DNA of 64,000 nt from Methanothermococcus thermolithotrophicus DSM 2095. Lineage in GTDB: Archaea > AGJL01 > Methanococci > Methanococcales > Methanococcaceae. Location of the stretch: NCBI RefSeq assembly GCF_946463545.1, contig NZ_OX296583.1:1215035-1279034 (forward strand), given 5' to 3'. This document shows, in pieces, positions 9,152 to 18,440 of this stretch (its first letter is position 1; each line of letters begins with the position of its first letter). Position numbers and translations under genes: made by a program. A model generated the notes under the pieces. That model saw only the letters and a program-made list of their open reading frames with translations. It was not told the DNA's origin and did no database searches.

Positions 9152-10417
9152 ATGAAACGAGTATTAATACTCTCTATTTTGGCATTGATATCATTGATTC
9201 CCGTAGCTATGGGGGCAGAAATCGGGGATGTAAATGCAGACAACTCAATAGATATTGCCGATGTGGTATATCTGTTCAAAAATAGAAATCTCAACCTTGA
9301 AGATGGAGATTTGAACTGTGATAATTCAATAGATATTGCCGATGTGGTATATCTGTTCAAAAACTATGATACATTTAGACGTCCAGTTGTATTTGCTGAA
9401 ACATTTAGTTTAGAGCCGCACTGGGATGAAGGATACTGTTATATAGTAGATTCAAAGGGATACAAATTTGTTTTATTAAAAGAAGGAGCAACAGCACCAA
9501 ATATCCCTGATGCAAAGGTAATAACAACACCTGTAAAAAACATTAGTACCATATTTTACTGTCCAATTGTTTCAACAGCAGATATATTAAATGATTCCTC
9601 ATGCTATGATACAATAAAAGGAGTTCCGAGCTCTGTTTTAAAATATTCGCCAGAACTTACAAAAAGATATAACGAAGGTAAAGTTGCAAATATTGGCTCA
9701 TCATCTGAAATTAATTATGATGTAGTGGTTAATACAAGTCCAGATATTGTATTCTTAGGAGATTGGTCATCCCATGATGCAATGGAAGCTAAATTAAATG
9801 AACTAGGTATTACAGTATCAAGGTTCTACACATACGATGAACCAACATTTCTAGGAAGGATAGAGTGGGTGAAATATGCCGCGGCCTTCTGGGGGGAAGA
9901 CAAGTACAACAAAACGAAAGATTACTTCCAAGGTGCATGGAAAAAGAAGAACGAGTTGTTAAGAACAACAAGAAATGCAAATGATTATCCAAAAGTTGTT
10001 AATTTCTGGAAGTGGAGTGATACAAGCACACCGAGTGTTCCACAGGCTCAGAATTTTTACAGTAGGTTGATAAATGACTTTAGAGGAGATTACGCATTTA
10101 ACGACATACCTGGAACAGGTTCTGAAAAATTAGATACAGAAACTTTCATGGAAAGAACAGTAAATGCTGATGTGATTATATTGAGGCAGTGTAAAGATAT
10201 AAAAACAAAAGAAGATTTATTGGCCAGATACCCAACCTCAGGCTTTGAAAACTTCAATGCATATAAAAATGGAAGATTCTATGTTTCAAAACCTGATTAC
10301 TATGTATGGGAAGCAAGGGACCCACTAGGATATATGGAGGATTATGCTAAGATGGTTCATCCAGAGTTATTCCCTAATGGAGATAATGATTTAAAGTACT
10401 ACATCAAACTTCAGTAA
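9152..10417 (+). CDS. Dockerin-tethered FecB/BtuF-type substrate-binding protein (2)
   Basis: A 421-residue protein with a signal peptide (1-21) without a lipobox. An N-terminal dockerin (about 23-73) is identical in its core to that of the protein at 3810-5171. A binding-protein domain follows (about 78-421; INYDVVVNTSPDIVFLG, RIEWVKYAAAFWG, DIPGTGSEKLDTETF). The binding domain is clearly related to that of protein 1 but much diverged, so the two probably bind different forms of ligand. AAGGTG precedes the ATG. It lies directly upstream of the two permease genes on the same strand, though about 300 bases away with repeats between. Confidence 0.85.
   Translation: MKRVLILSILALISLIPVAMGAEIGDVNADNSIDIADVVYLFKNRNLNLEDGDLNCDNSIDIADVVYLFKNYDTFRRPVVFAETFSLEPHWDEGYCYIVDSKGYKFVLLKEGATAPNIPDAKVITTPVKNISTIFYCPIVSTADILNDSSCYDTIKGVPSSVLKYSPELTKRYNEGKVANIGSSSEINYDVVVNTSPDIVFLGDWSSHDAMEAKLNELGITVSRFYTYDEPTFLGRIEWVKYAAAFWGEDKYNKTKDYFQGAWKKKNELLRTTRNANDYPKVVNFWKWSDTSTPSVPQAQNFYSRLINDFRGDYAFNDIPGTGSEKLDTETFMERTVNADVIILRQCKDIKTKEDLLARYPTSGFENFNAYKNGRFYVSKPDYYVWEARDPLGYMEDYAKMVHPELFPNGDNDLKYYIKLQ
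9227..9369 (+). repeat. Dockerin-coding 143-bp block identical to 4921-5063
   Basis: The plus-strand member of an exact 143-bp inverted pair with 4921-5063, encoding both calcium loops of the dockerin. The identity stops at the dockerin borders on both sides. Confidence 0.9.
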
Positions 10418-10619
10418 ACTACCTGCCCTTATGGACTGGCATTTTATGGTCCTGTTAAAATAAATAATAAAATTTTTTATTATTTTTCCAATCTTCCGTT
10501 TTTTAGGAAAATTTACTAATAATTCAAGAGTTAATATTCCATTTACTATTACATTCGCTTTCAGGGTTCCATTCTTTTATAATGACGTGTCTTATTGAAA
10601 TTTTTATGGCTATATTATG

Positions 10620-10651
10620 TTATTTCCTATTTTTTTATAAATTTTAATAAT
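10620..10651 (+). repeat. 32-bp direct repeat, copy 1 (possible duplicated promoter)
   Basis: Identical to 10682-10713, 62 bases apart. It starts TTATTTCCTATTTT and includes a TATA-like element. It lies upstream of the FecCD gene. Confidence 0.75.
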
Positions 10652-10681
10652 TTAGATATTAAGTAGAATTTTTATATATTA

Positions 10682-10713
10682 TTATTTCCTATTTTTTTAT
10701 AAATTTTAATAAT
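10682..10713 (+). repeat. 32-bp direct repeat, copy 2
   Basis: The second exact copy. It ends only 18 bases before the likely TTG start of the permease gene, so any transcript starting from its TATA-like part would have little or no leader. Confidence 0.75.
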
Positions 10714-10731
10714 ATAGTTATGGGTGGAATT

Positions 10732-11781
10732 TTGAAAGTTAAAAGATTTTTGGGATTGTATATATTATCTTTAGTATTGTTGGTAATTTTATCTTATTTT
10801 AGTATTGCAGAAGGGACAATTCCAATAAAAGATGAACAGTTGGAAAAATATTTATTAGAAGGAACTACTGGAAATGTAATTATGGATCAAATTATAGAAA
10901 AATTAAGACTTCCAAGGGTTGTTGGAGCAATTGTTGTTGGATTAGGTATTGCCGTGGCAGGGATTTTAATGCAAGGGTATTTTAGAAATCCACTGGCAGA
11001 CCCCTATTTAATGGGTGTGGCAAGTGGAGCATCTCTTGGCGTTGTTTTGTATGTTTTTACATCGTTATTGTTTAAAATGGGGGTTCCTCGTTCAATATAT
11101 GGATTTATTATCTCTGCGTATATTGGCTCATTAGCCACCATGGTTGCTGTTATAAATATGGCAAGAATTGTAAAGCAAACTGCAACATTATTGATTTGCG
11201 GTATTATGATAGGAGCAATAGCATCTGGATTAACCACGCTTGTTGTATATACTGGGGATTATATGGGTGAAGAAAATTCCAAACTCGCAGAGTATTTAAT
11301 GTGGGGGATGGGCTCACTTAACAATTTAACATGGGGCCAGATTAAGATTATGACGATTGTAATAATTCCAACAGTTATTTTAACTTACATATTTTTTTCA
11401 AAAAAACTTGATGCAAACCTTCTTGGAGAGAAATATGCCATAAGTGTTGGAGTAGATGTAAAAAATTTAAGAAAATGGCTGATAACATTATCCTGCATAT
11501 TGACGGCAACTGTTGTATCATTTACAGGGCCTATTGCCTTTGTAGGGTTGGTATGTCCCATTATGGCAAGAATGATTTCTGGCACCTCAAAGCACATCTA
11601 TGTAATACCTATGACGGCTTTATTGGGTTCTATATATGTGCTATTTGCAGATATACTAACAAGACCTGGAGTAGTAATACCACAGACATCCAACAATATT
11701 CCACTATTGGCTCCATTATCCATAATCGGAGCTCCGATTGCTATAATTGTATATCTAAAAGTTAGAAAAATGGGAATATAA
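10732..11781 (+). CDS. FecCD/BtuC-family ABC permease (1)
   Basis: A permease of the iron-siderophore/cobalamin (FecCD, BtuC) class with about ten membrane helices and usual length (about 350 residues). Family landmarks are [23 protein letters not shown]-type N-terminal signature, [19 protein letters not shown], and the cytoplasmic [15 protein letters not shown] loop that contacts the ATPase. An in-frame ATG lies at 10720 without a ribosome site. GGGTGGA at 10722-10728 points to TTG at 10732 (MKVKRFLG) as the true start. It is followed after 16 bases by a second, different permease, so a heterodimeric channel is possible. The substrate is probably that of the dockerin-borne binding proteins. 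Confidence 0.9.
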   Translation: MKVKRFLGLYILSLVLLVILSYFSIAEGTIPIKDEQLEKYLLEGTTGNVIMDQIIEKLRLPRVVGAIVVGLGIAVAGILMQGYFRNPLADPYLMGVASGASLGVVLYVFTSLLFKMGVPRSIYGFIISAYIGSLATMVAVINMARIVKQTATLLICGIMIGAIASGLTTLVVYTGDYMGEENSKLAEYLMWGMGSLNNLTWGQIKIMTIVIIPTVILTYIFFSKKLDANLLGEKYAISVGVDVKNLRKWLITLSCILTATVVSFTGPIAFVGLVCPIMARMISGTSKHIYVIPMTALLGSIYVLFADILTRPGVVIPQTSNNIPLLAPLSIIGAPIAIIVYLKVRKMGI

Positions 11782-11797
11782 AATTTAAAAATGGGAT

Positions 11798-12928
11798 ATG
11801 ATGAATTATAGATATGTTATAATTTTAGCTTTACTTGTTTCAGTGGTTGGATTATTTATTACTGGGGTGTATTTTGGTGGAAATGCCAAATCAATTACAA
11901 TAGATGATACTACAAATTTTGTTATATATCAAACAAAAAGTACGGTGGATTCCATATATTATAAAATAACTGGGAAGCATATTTTTCCCCAAACTCCATT
12001 GGATGAAAGTACTAAATTTAAATATATCATATTAAAAAAATATCGTTTACCACCAATTGTTGGAGCAATTCTTGTGGGTTTAACGTTATCAACATGCGGT
12101 TTAATGTTGCAGACATTATTTAGAAATCTTTTATCATCCCCATATACGACAGGTATCTCAAGTGGAGTTTTATTTGCTGTTACACTTGTTATATTTATAT
12201 ATAGTTTTGCAGAACTATTTTCAACCTTTAAAGTAGATGAAAATATAATAGCAGGATGGTGTGGTGGATTATTATCACTAATCATGCTTATTATTATAGC
12301 CCTTAGGGTTAAAGAAGTAAATGGAGTTTTGATTGTTGCTCTGTTAATGAGTTACCTATTTAGGGGAATAAGTGCATATCTAATGGCAAATGGAACAGAT
12401 TTTACAATTCAGGAGTATTATACGTTCATTATTGGAAATGTAGCGAGAGTTAATGTAAATAATATATTTCAGATGGTCATATCCACAATAGTATTTATAA
12501 TTGGGAGTATTTTTTTAATAAAACCATTAAACGCCCTGTTATTTGGTGAAACCTACGCAAAAAGTTTTGGGTTAAATGTAAAAAAGATTAGAATATTGAT
12601 ACTATTATTGGCATCATTTATTGTAGGGGTTATAATTCCGTATGTTGGGTTAATGGCATTTGTGGGTATTGCAGCACCATATTTGGCAAGACCTATTATA
12701 AGAACCTCAGACCACAGGTGGCTACTGCCTGCAACTATGCTTGTTGGTGTGGTGTTGATGCTCATGTGTCATATTATTTCATTGAAATACTGGGTCCCCA
12801 TCTTTTACCTGTATAATATAGACCGTCCAGCTCAGGTTTTACCAATAGGCTCCATCCTTGACGTACTAGGTGGATTACTGGTAATATATTTAGTATATAA
12901 TGGTGAAAAAAAGATAAGAATACAATAA
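11798..12928 (+). CDS. FecCD/BtuC-family ABC permease (2)
   Basis: The second FecCD-type permease (376 residues, about ten helices). It contains LPPIVGAILVGLTLSTCGLMLQ-type and RNLLSSPYTTGISSGVL signatures and a GLMAFVGIAAPYLARP ATPase-contact loop. It diverges clearly from the first permease, with a longer periplasmic segment after helix 1. Two tandem ATG codons open the frame; no strong ribosome site is seen, so translation may be coupled to the upstream gene. The paired permeases could form a heterodimer or serve one binding protein each. The likely ATPase is encoded convergently at 12988-14127. Confidence 0.88.
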   Translation: MMNYRYVIILALLVSVVGLFITGVYFGGNAKSITIDDTTNFVIYQTKSTVDSIYYKITGKHIFPQTPLDESTKFKYIILKKYRLPPIVGAILVGLTLSTCGLMLQTLFRNLLSSPYTTGISSGVLFAVTLVIFIYSFAELFSTFKVDENIIAGWCGGLLSLIMLIIIALRVKEVNGVLIVALLMSYLFRGISAYLMANGTDFTIQEYYTFIIGNVARVNVNNIFQMVISTIVFIIGSIFLIKPLNALLFGETYAKSFGLNVKKIRILILLLASFIVGVIIPYVGLMAFVGIAAPYLARPIIRTSDHRWLLPATMLVGVVLMLMCHIISLKYWVPIFYLYNIDRPAQVLPIGSILDVLGGLLVIYLVYNGEKKIRIQ

Positions 12929-12987
12929 ATAATAAACATGCAAAAAAATAAACAATAAAATAGATTTGATTATTCTTCAATTAATCA

Positions 12988-14127
12988 TTATTCTAACATC
13001 TCTTTTAAAGATTTAATATTTCCATCATATTTTATTACCTTCTTATTCGTATTAATCGCATGTTCAACAAGTTTTTTATTTAAAATATTGGTCTGCCCCA
13101 CTGGAAAATCCGTATATATAACTACATCAGATGTTCTGAGCTCATGTAATGCCTTTTCAAATTTTTCATTTGATATGGGTTCATAAGGCTCTTCGCATAT
13201 TATCTCCAATTCCATGGTTTTTGCCACAATATAATCTATATCATTTTTATGTAATATTCCTACAACCACATCGTATCCATTCTTAGTAAGAAATCTTAAC
13301 ACATCAACACCTGTCCCTGCACCACAAACTAAAAAAATCCTATTATAACCCCCAAATCCAGAATTTGCATTTTTTAGTTCAAAATAACCTATTATTTCGT
13401 TGTAATTTGCATTATCCAAATCATAAAGATTATTTACGATTTCTTTTTTCATAACATCCTCTGGATGTCCGTATGCTATTACCCTGTGGTTTTTTATTAA
13501 TGCCATTTTATCGGCTATCCTCAGAGCGAGCTCTATATCATGAAGTGTAACAATTATTGCTAAATTATTTTCTGTTGCAAGTTTTCTCAGTAAAAGAGTC
13601 AGTTCAATTTTATGTTTTGCATCCAAAAAACTCGTTGGCTCATCCAGTATGAGAGCGTTAGGTTTCTGAGCAAGAGCTCTTGCTATCATTATCTTCTGTC
13701 TCTCCCCATCACTCATTTCAAAAAAGTTTTTATTTAATAGATACTCGGCATTTACAGATTTTGCGGCATGTGTGATTATTTCCTTATCCTTTTCGGTTAA
13801 TCTACCAAATAAATCAGTGTAAGGGTGCCGTCCAATGGCGATAATATCATATCCAGTCATATTTCCCGGATTTACTCGCTCAGTTAATACCACTGCCATT
13901 TCCTTTGCAAGTTTTTTTGGCGTTAAACTATGTATATTTTGACCATTTAAATAAACTACCCCCTTTTTAGGTTTTAAATATGTTGCTATGGTTTTTAGAA
14001 GTGTGGATTTACCTGCACCATTTGGACCTATGATGCACAGTATTTCTCTTTCCTTTATATGTAAATTCACATCTTCAACTACAATATAATTTTTATATCC
14101 TACAGTTAAATTCTCAGTTTTTAACAT
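12988..14127 (-). CDS. ABC transporter ATPase, FecE/BtuD type, with extra C-terminal domain
   Basis: A 379-residue protein. Residues 1-255 are a standard ATPase of metal-chelate/cobalamin importers, with Walker A GPNGAGKS (34-41), signature MSDGE (138-142), Walker B ALILDE (158-163) and switch His 196. About 120 residues (258-379) extend beyond the usual FecE length. They begin IFLVCGAGTGVDVLRFL and look like a Rossmann-type nucleotide or ligand-binding domain, possibly regulatory. GTGAT precedes the ATG. It converges with the permease genes, leaving 59 bases between. I infer that it powers those permeases, since no other ATPase of this type lies near. Confidence 0.88.
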   Translation of the reverse strand: MLKTENLTVGYKNYIVVEDVNLHIKEREILCIIGPNGAGKSTLLKTIATYLKPKKGVVYLNGQNIHSLTPKKLAKEMAVVLTERVNPGNMTGYDIIAIGRHPYTDLFGRLTEKDKEIITHAAKSVNAEYLLNKNFFEMSDGERQKIMIARALAQKPNALILDEPTSFLDAKHKIELTLLLRKLATENNLAIIVTLHDIELALRIADKMALIKNHRVIAYGHPEDVMKKEIVNNLYDLDNANYNEIIGYFELKNANSGFGGYNRIFLVCGAGTGVDVLRFLTKNGYDVVVGILHKNDIDYIVAKTMELEIICEEPYEPISNEKFEKALHELRTSDVVIYTDFPVGQTNILNKKLVEHAINTNKKVIKYDGNIKSLKEMLE

Positions 14128-14504
14128 ATATTATCACGATTTAAATTTATTTATTATCATATCATACCAAACCCGTTATTATATTAATTGTAAATTTTCT
14201 TTAATAATATGTATAAATACTTTTATCAAGTGTCTACTTTAATAAACGCCACAAAATATATACTCACTAAAAATAATACAACCTTCTAACTAATGGCCTA
14301 AGTTTTTGGTGCTGAGCTCAGAGTAATATACCTAATGATAATGCTACCACCGATATATCCAAAAAAATATTTGTTGGGGTTATCAAATCTTTAAAAGAAA
14401 AATCCTGCCCCTTCATAGTTGCTACTCCCTGCATGTAATAGTATATTATACACTATGGGTCATTAACAACATATACTTTTTACAGGACATGTTAAACATG
14501 GAAT
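14128..14504. other. Gap between ABC ATPase and cobN
   Basis: This holds the ATPase promoter region. On the opposite strand, an open 40-codon stretch without a start codon (14316-14438) reads like a protein fragment (DNATTDISKKIFVGVIKSLK) ending in VATPCM and a stop. I do not recognise it. No riboswitch-like structure was found. Confidence 0.4.
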
Positions 14505-17500
14505 TTATTTAATGGCCAAATTTTCCTTTAATTTATCTTTCCATGTTAAATCAATATCAATGCCCCCGCCTTGGAAGTCTCCAATATCAACATCTCCGTA
14601 GGTGTCCTCAATATCTCCTTCAATTTCCATATAAATTCTTTTTAATTCTTCAAGGTTCTCTTCACTTGTTTTCCAAAGGCCTCTTTGATATGCCTCCAGC
14701 AATCTCCTACTAATTTCTTCTAATGCATAGATGTTGTTTTCTTTAAAGAATTTCCTATTTTCCTCATTTTTCACATGGGTGTTGAATATCTCATCAAAAA
14801 CCCAATTATCAACCTCTTTTGTTGTGGCACTCCATCCAAATACTCTTCCAACTCTCTTCGCTATATCTCCTGCCCCTTTATAATCATGTCTTTTCATCCC
14901 TTCAATCCACTTTGGATTTAAAAGTTTTGATAAGGAAACCCTCTCTATCTCCTCCTTTAAAGTCCTTATCTCAACTTTATTTGGATTTCTCGTATCCTCA
15001 TAATAGACCTTAACATCCTTTTTTGAAATGACCCTTGCAGCATTTGTTAATCCACCATGCGTTCCAAAATAACTACAGCATCCAAATAAATCATATTCAT
15101 CAGTAACGGTTTTGTTAAATGTCAAGTCAACACTCTTTAAGATACTTTCAAATGCATCCTTTGCAAATGTTCCGTGAACATTTTTTCCATAAGCATATGA
15201 GTTCCAAAGCATGAATGCATCCTTTAAATCTTCCTCATTTTCCCATGCACTTGAATATATTGCATATTTAACCCCATTCCCATAAGTCCCTGGTTTTGAA
15301 CTGAATATTCTATATGTTGCTTCTCTGAGGGATAACTCCTTCTCTAAACCTTCTAACACATGTTTTTTAACAAAATTCATCTCTATTGGTTCATCTAACT
15401 TTGCCACTTTTGTTATTGCCTCATCAACAATTTCTATACAATTTGGGAAATTATCTCTCAAAATCCCACTAACCCTTATAGTCACATCAATTCTCGGTCT
15501 TCCCAACTCCTCCAATGGAATAACTTCTACACCAACAATCGTCCCATGTTTCCATTTTGGTTTAACCCCTAATAGATGAAGAATTTGTGCCATCCCCTCT
15601 CCATCAGACCACATAATATCTGATGCCATCCAATAACTAGCAACGTTTTCAGGATATTTACCATTTTCGTTGATATATTTTTCAATCAACTTCTCAGCCA
15701 ATAAAACTCCGACCCTATATGCTGCCTTTGTTGGAATCTTATACGGATCAAGAGAATAGAAGTTCCTTCCAGTTGGAAGAATATCATCCCTTCCTCTTGT
15801 TATTAATCCAGATGGTCCCGGTTCTATATATTTTACATCAATGGCATTTAAAAGTGCATTTATTTCCTTAGATTGTTCTAATCTTTCATTTATATCAAAT
15901 ATTTTTTCTTTTAATTCATTATCCTCAATATTTATTCCATCTAATACGTTTTTTATCTCATCTTGCAACTTTCTTTTATATTCAAACTCCAAAATGGTAT
16001 TTATAAATTCAACTTTTCTTTCCCCGCTTGGTAGTTCCCCAAATATATGCATACCATCATTTATCTTTGAATTCTTTATCATTTCCAAGGTATTTCTCAA
16101 TTCATCAAAGATTTCCTTAAAGTTTGAATGAATTGAGTAAGACTCTTCGAGTTTTGCAGCTCTCCGCTTTGCTCCGATATCACCTTCTTTTGAAATATTT
16201 TCTATTTTCTCCTTAATTTTTAATAAGTTGGTTTTCTTTACTTCTTCAATAATTAAATGCTCTAACTGATGCCTTCTTGATGTATTCATATCTTTTAGAT
16301 ATTCGTTTACATAATTATCTAGGGTTTCAAGTTCTTCATTCATTGCATCGGTCATTACCGTTTGCATGTGGTCAATTAATACTGCATAACTTCTTCTCTT
16401 TGCAATAGTTCCCTCTGGTGGGTTATCTGAGTTGTAAATGTATAAGTGAGGAATGTCATTTATGCAGATATCTGGATAACATTCATTTGATAAACCAACA
16501 TTCTTCCCAGGCAAAAATTCCAAAGTACCGTGGGTTCCAACATGAACTATAACATCAGCAATCTCACTGAAATACTTATATGTGGCAATGTATTGGTGTG
16601 TTGGTGGGCATTCTGGGTCGTGCAAAATTTTGCATACGTTTCCATCACATCTTGCTCCCGCACAACCTCTCTTTGGTTGAACGCAGACATATATATTTCC
16701 AAATTCTAAGCCAGTTATGACAATCTTGTTTTTTCCAGTACTGTCTTTATAAATCATAGATGCTGGGATATCTTTTCCATTTAAGTCTCCCCACGTATCT
16801 AAAACCTTCTTTTTAACGTTTTCTGGAAGTGTCTTGAAGTATTCCATATACTCTTCTTCATCCATTAGGTATAGATGGCCTCCTTTTGCAATAATCTCAT
16901 TTACAGTCGTCCATCTAAATTCGGAGATTGCCTTTTTGTCTAATATCAATTTTGCCAATTCGTTTCCATTTTTGGGAATATTTTCAATACAATAACCTTC
17001 CTCGTTCATCTTTTTCATTATTCTTATCAAACTTTCAAATGAATCCAAATGTGCAGCACTTCCAACCGTTGCCTCAACAGATGCACATGCAGCATTATGC
17101 AAAACAAATATGACTTTTCTATCTTTTTTTGGTTTGTTTTTTAATTCCATCCATTTTTTTATTCTTTTAACTACTTTATCAATCCTATCATCTATTGGCA
17201 TTTTCTTTTCCAAGTTCCCCTCCTTATGTACGGTTCCAATTAAAATTGGTTCTATAACCCCTTCAAATTCAGGTAAGGCAATTGTCCACCCTATATCCGC
17301 AGATAATCCTTGTATGTCATTTTTCCATTCTTCGTAGGTTTTGTAGTAGCTCACTATTGGATGGAAAACAGGGATGTTGAGTTTTTTTAGGACATCTATT
17401 CCTTGCAATTTCTTTAAACTGCCTTTTTCAACGACCGTTCCCAATGGAAAAGATAGTAAATTTATTAATGTATCTATTATTGGTTTTTCATTCTTAAAGA

Positions 17501-18170
17501 AGTATTTTAAGATACACTCTCCCCCTCCTATGGCATTTAAATCTTCATTTTTTGCCCCATAAGAAAAAACAGGAATTATATTAAAGTATTTTTCCAATTT
17601 ACTTATCAGGGCATTTATAACGCCCATATCTTCATTCATAAGATAATGTCTTGAAAATAAAACCCCTATGGTATTCTTTTTATTAAAGTCTGCATTATTT
17701 AAAAATTCATCCAGATTCTCAAAGATTTCTCCCCTATAAAATATACCTTGGAAGGGTAGTTCTTTTGGTGGAGATAGGGGGAGGGCCATGTTTAAGGTTT
17801 CTTTTATAAGGTACATAATGAGATTTTTGAAATTTTCAACTCCTCCGTAAACCGTATATAGATATGCTTTGTGAGATAGCTTTGAGTTCCAATATGTGGG
17901 ATCTTGGCTTGTTACTATTAAATTTTTGAATTTATTGGCACTAATATCTTCATAAAAATCATCAGTGGAAGTTCTATACATAAAAACAATATCCGACTTT
18001 TTTGCGTCATTTAAAAAATCGTCCAATTTATCTGGCATATCTTTTGTTGAATATAGTCTTAAATCAACATTTAAATGAGATAATTCTTTTTTTAATTCAT
18101 CCCATGCTTTGTTTAATATGGAGCAATAGGATGCCCACATTAGGGTAGTTATAGTTATGGTTTTAGACAT
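14505..18170 (-). CDS. cobN: CobN/BchH-family metal chelatase large subunit
   Basis: This 1221-residue protein matches the CobN/BchH/ChlH family over its length. The most conserved block lies at about 498-560: VQPKRG, then HDPECPPTHQYIA, then HVGTHGTLEFLPGKNVGLS (543-562). Later landmarks include PTGRNFYSLDP and SYWMASDIMWSDGEGMAQIL. An unusual feature is a Cys cluster, C503-x4-C508-x4-C513-x7-C521, inside the core block; it could hold an iron-sulfur cluster or zinc. The partner AAA+ and von Willebrand subunits are encoded divergently. CobN proteins insert cobalt in the aerobic B12 pathway, yet methanogens use the anaerobic route and have CfbA for F430. Its role here is therefore open; processing of an imported tetrapyrrole, as proposed for HmuS-type CobN homologues, is attractive. 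The start is set by GGTGATTAT. Confidence 0.88.
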   Translation of the reverse strand: MSKTITITTLMWASYCSILNKAWDELKKELSHLNVDLRLYSTKDMPDKLDDFLNDAKKSDIVFMYRTSTDDFYEDISANKFKNLIVTSQDPTYWNSKLSHKAYLYTVYGGVENFKNLIMYLIKETLNMALPLSPPKELPFQGIFYRGEIFENLDEFLNNADFNKKNTIGVLFSRHYLMNEDMGVINALISKLEKYFNIIPVFSYGAKNEDLNAIGGGECILKYFFKNEKPIIDTLINLLSFPLGTVVEKGSLKKLQGIDVLKKLNIPVFHPIVSYYKTYEEWKNDIQGLSADIGWTIALPEFEGVIEPILIGTVHKEGNLEKKMPIDDRIDKVVKRIKKWMELKNKPKKDRKVIFVLHNAACASVEATVGSAAHLDSFESLIRIMKKMNEEGYCIENIPKNGNELAKLILDKKAISEFRWTTVNEIIAKGGHLYLMDEEEYMEYFKTLPENVKKKVLDTWGDLNGKDIPASMIYKDSTGKNKIVITGLEFGNIYVCVQPKRGCAGARCDGNVCKILHDPECPPTHQYIATYKYFSEIADVIVHVGTHGTLEFLPGKNVGLSNECYPDICINDIPHLYIYNSDNPPEGTIAKRRSYAVLIDHMQTVMTDAMNEELETLDNYVNEYLKDMNTSRRHQLEHLIIEEVKKTNLLKIKEKIENISKEGDIGAKRRAAKLEESYSIHSNFKEIFDELRNTLEMIKNSKINDGMHIFGELPSGERKVEFINTILEFEYKRKLQDEIKNVLDGINIEDNELKEKIFDINERLEQSKEINALLNAIDVKYIEPGPSGLITRGRDDILPTGRNFYSLDPYKIPTKAAYRVGVLLAEKLIEKYINENGKYPENVASYWMASDIMWSDGEGMAQILHLLGVKPKWKHGTIVGVEVIPLEELGRPRIDVTIRVSGILRDNFPNCIEIVDEAITKVAKLDEPIEMNFVKKHVLEGLEKELSLREATYRIFSSKPGTYGNGVKYAIYSSAWENEEDLKDAFMLWNSYAYGKNVHGTFAKDAFESILKSVDLTFNKTVTDEYDLFGCCSYFGTHGGLTNAARVISKKDVKVYYEDTRNPNKVEIRTLKEEIERVSLSKLLNPKWIEGMKRHDYKGAGDIAKRVGRVFGWSATTKEVDNWVFDEIFNTHVKNEENRKFFKENNIYALEEISRRLLEAYQRGLWKTSEENLEELKRIYMEIEGDIEDTYGDVDIGDFQGGGIDIDLTWKDKLKENLAIK

Positions 18171-18200
18171 ATAATCACCATAAAAATCTCATACTTTTAT

Positions 18201-18214
18201 TATTCTAATCATAT
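18201..18214 (-). promoter_or_regulatory. 14-bp motif upstream of cobN, shared with dockerin gene
   Basis: ATATGATTAGAATA on the minus strand, 31-44 bases before the cobN start. It is identical in sequence and spacing to the site at 5202-5215. Confidence 0.45.
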
Positions 18215-18246
18215 TATTTAATGAATATTATTACTATTTATATTTT

Positions 18247-18260
18247 ATGATATTTATCAT
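18247..18260. promoter_or_regulatory. Palindrome ATGATA-TT-TATCAT
   Basis: A perfect inverted repeat in the middle of the divergent chelatase promoter region. This is the kind of site bound by a dimeric metal regulator, though in DNA this AT-rich chance is not excluded. Confidence 0.3.
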
Positions 18261-18440
18261 GATTAATAATTATAAATTAGGTTTTAATACCAATTAGTAA
18301 AAAAGATTATAAGATTCATAAAAATATTTATTAAGTATTACGTAATTCATAATAATTTTGTGATTGTATGAAATGTTATTTATATAAGAAATTAAAATAA
18401 ATTTGTGTAAATATAAAATACATTTAAATTAGGTGAGAAG

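Larger units (their letters stand above)
10418..10731. other. Gene-free stretch upstream of permease genes
   Basis: No gene is seen. The distal half contains two exact copies of a 32-base AT-rich unit holding a TATA-like TTTTTATAAATTTTA. This suggests a duplicated promoter for the permease genes. Confidence 0.5.
18171..18440. promoter_or_regulatory. Divergent promoter region of cobN and chlI/chlD
   Basis: A 270-base AT-rich gap between divergent chelatase genes. It contains the 14-bp motif shared with the dockerin gene (18201-18214) and a perfect 6-2-6 palindrome at 18247-18260. Coordinated control of both chelatase transcripts is likely. Confidence 0.5.

Noticed and set aside
14128-14504. 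Cobalamin riboswitch upstream of the chelatase/ABC genes
   Set aside because: No B12-box-like core or long paired structure could be found by eye, and such riboswitches are rare in archaea.
14505-18170. CobN as the F430 nickel chelatase
   Set aside because: Nickel insertion for F430 is done by CfbA in methanogens, so this role is unlikely although not excluded by sequence.
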